A DNA stretch of 44,218 bases from DATKSS01 sp035533335 (GTDB taxonomy: Bacteria; Chloroflexota; Dormibacteria; Dormibacterales; Dormibacteraceae). The DNA is taken from NCBI GenBank assembly GCA_035533335.1, contig DATLUC010000035.1, positions 1 to 44,218 on the forward strand, read 5' to 3'. Below are positions 42,813-44,218 of this stretch, piece by piece (the first letter of the stretch is position 1; the number at the start of each line of letters is the position of its first letter). A program made the position numbers and the translations under genes. A model generated the notes under the pieces. That model was given only the letters and a program-made list of their open reading frames with translations, ran no database searches and was not told where the DNA came from.

Positions 42813-44094
42813 TACCTCGGTATGTGAAGCCGAGGCCGCGCATGACCGCCGGGTCGTAGATGTTGCGGCCGTCGATGACGACAGGCTTGCGCATCGAAGC
42901 CTTGAGGCGGGCCAGGTCGAGGTGTCGGAACTCGTTCCATTCGGTGACCACGACCAGGGCGTCGGCGCCGGCCGCCACGTGGTAGGCGTCGTTCATGTAC
43001 TCGAGGGCGGGCAGTAAGGCCCTCATCCGTTCCATCGCAGCCGGGTCGTAAGCACGGACGTGGGCGCCCGCCGCCAGCAGCACCTTGGCGATGTCGAGGC
43101 TGGGCGCCTCGCGCAGGTCGTCGGTGTTCGGCTTGAAGGCAAGGCCGAGCAGTCCCACCACTTTGCCGGGCATCTCGTCCAGGCAATCGCGCAGCTTATC
43201 GATGACGAGCATGCGCTGGTCCCGGTTGATGTCCATGACCGCATGGAGCAGCTCGGGGTGGTAATCGAAGCGCTCCGCGAGGGCGGCAAGCGCGGCAACG
43301 TCTTTCGGGAAGCACGACCCGCCGTAGCCGATGCCCGCTTCGAGAAAGCTGGGGCCGATCCGCTTGTCCAGGCCCATCCCCTCGGCGACCAGCTTCGCGT
43401 CGGCATCGACTCGCTCGCAGATGCGCGCGATCTCATTGATGAACGAGATGCGCGCGGCTAGAAACGCGTTGGACGCGTACTTGACCATCTCCGCCGTGTA
43501 GATGTTGGGCGTGATCAGGATCGGCGCCTCGAGGGGCTCGTACAGCGCCGCCACCTTCTCGGCCGCCCGGCGGTCATGGCTGCCGACCACCACTCGGTCG
43601 GGGTGCATGAAGTCCTGGATCGCCGAGCCCTCGCGGAGGAACTCCGGGTTGGAGACGACGGCAGCGGCGTGCGTCGCGTTTCGCTTCTTCAACACGTTGG
43701 CCACCATGTCTCCCGTCAGCGGCGGCACGGTCGACTTGTTGACCACCACGAGCGGCCCGTCCATCGAGTCTGCGATGGAGTTCGCGGCCGCCTCTACGTA
43801 CGAGAGGTCGGCCTCGCCGCCCTCGCCTTCCGGCGTGCTGACCGCGATGATCGCGTACTCGGCTCCCGGCACCGCGTCTTCGTAGGCAGTGGTGAACTTA
43901 AGCCGCCCGGCCCTGACGTTGCGTTCGACCAGCTCGCTCAAACCGGGCTCATAGAACGGCACTCGATGGCTCATGAGCTGGGCGATCTTCTCGTGGTTGA
44001 TATCGACGACGGTGACGGCATTCCCCAGGTCGGCGAGACACGCCGCCGTCGTGAGGCCTACGTAACCGGCGCCGATGACGGCAACCTTGCTCAT
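42799..44094 (-). CDS. ugd: UDP-glucose 6-dehydrogenase
   Basis: The 431-residue enzyme oxidises UDP-glucose twice to UDP-glucuronate with NAD. The Rossmann loop VAVIGAGYVGLTTAACLA is at residues 4-21. The catalytic Cys is in GIGYGGSCFPKDV, and the central FLAARISFINEIARICE and the C-terminal GLAFKPNTDDLREAPS are family features. The start overlaps the stop of a glycosyltransferase gene (ATGA), and uxs follows, so it feeds surface-glycan synthesis. Confidence 0.97.
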   Translation of the reverse strand: MSKVAVIGAGYVGLTTAACLADLGNAVTVVDINHEKIAQLMSHRVPFYEPGLSELVERNVRAGRLKFTTAYEDAVPGAEYAIIAVSTPEGEGGEADLSYVEAAANSIADSMDGPLVVVNKSTVPPLTGDMVANVLKKRNATHAAAVVSNPEFLREGSAIQDFMHPDRVVVGSHDRRAAEKVAALYEPLEAPILITPNIYTAEMVKYASNAFLAARISFINEIARICERVDADAKLVAEGMGLDKRIGPSFLEAGIGYGGSCFPKDVAALAALAERFDYHPELLHAVMDINRDQRMLVIDKLRDCLDEMPGKVVGLLGLAFKPNTDDLREAPSLDIAKVLLAAGAHVRAYDPAAMERMRALLPALEYMNDAYHVAAGADALVVVTEWNEFRHLDLARLKASMRKPVVIDGRNIYDPAVMRGLGFTYRGIGRE

Positions 44095-44218
44095 GGCGAG
44101 GCGATTATCTCAGCCCGCCAGACCGACTCATATCCGGCGATCGTCTCGGTCGCGGCCGTGCGCCAGCTGAACGACTTCGCGCGCTCGAGTCCCGCGCGAC
44201 GCCAGCGGTCCGGCGCGG
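44091..44218 (-). CDS. Glycosyltransferase, C-terminal end (5' part outside window)
   Basis: Reading from the window edge, 41 residues end at TGA 44093-44091. The segment GLERAKSFSWRTAATETIAGYE matches the C-terminal helix of family 4 glycosyltransferases, where a pattern like ARxFSWxxxAxxxLxxYxxV is common. The stop overlaps the ugd start (ATGA). The partial length limits what can be said, but a sugar transferase fits with the neighbouring UDP-sugar genes. Confidence 0.6.
   Translation of the reverse strand, partial: APDRWRRAGLERAKSFSWRTAATETIAGYESVWRAEIIASP

Noticed and set aside
42799..42836. Hairpin at the ugd-uxs overlap (CCTCGG and CCGAGG)
   Set aside because: The six-base pairing lies inside the ugd coding region and may be chance; too weak to list as a site.

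Overview
The window is high-GC bacterial chromosome. Nearly every gene overlaps its neighbour by a few bases, and GTG and TTG starts are common. The gene set (arginine cluster with a gram-positive-type ArgR, short HisG plus HisZ, LIV-type importer, HD-GYP protein, short adenosylhomocysteinase) suggests a soil-type Terrabacteria lineage such as Chloroflexota or Dormibacterota. This placement is an inference and is weak; no rRNA or ribosomal protein gene is present to test it.

Layout. (1) 1-6720: end of a mobile region. An IS3-family transposase end (to about 938) abuts an integrative element. The element holds a replication-relaxation-like protein, a 1013-residue coupling-protein-type ATPase fused to an M48 metallopeptidase, a small membrane protein, an excisionase-like protein, a tyrosine recombinase and a complete tRNA-Ser(UGA). 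Its right edge lies in the anticodon loop of a second tRNA-Ser gene downstream of serS, of which only the 5' half remains (6720-6761). The left edge is outside the window. (2) 6790-20266, minus strand: a nearly gap-free run argC-argJ-argB-argD-argR-argG-argH-coaX-HD-GYP-MBL-lysS-serS and originally tRNA-Ser. It makes arginine from glutamate intermediates, starts CoA synthesis and charges Lys and Ser tRNAs. argH has no usual start codon. (3) 20330-21214, plus strand: an alpha/beta hydrolase divergent from argC. (4) 21198-26701, minus: histidine genes hisZ-hisG-hisD-hisB-hisH-hisF-hisI, without hisA, hisC or hisE. A TPR protein with an acidic tail lies upstream (26781-27671). (5) 27757-34109, plus: a decayed substrate-binding protein gene followed by an intact branched-chain amino acid or amide ABC importer livK-H-M-G-F, with a strong hairpin between livK and livH. 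(6) 34145-44218, minus: a run from a glycosyltransferase (partial) through ugd, uxs, apt, ahcY, a patatin-like lipase, metK, manC, phosphohexomutase and a cupin to a membrane protein. It joins sugar-nucleotide supply for surface glycans (UDP-glucuronate, UDP-xylose, GDP-mannose) to the S-adenosylmethionine cycle.

Most notable signals: the ATPase-M48 fusion, the mobile element that breaks a tRNA-Ser while carrying a replacement copy, the probable AUA start of argH, a large insertion in the HD-GYP domain, and hairpins that would hide the ribosome binding sites of metK and the patatin gene.
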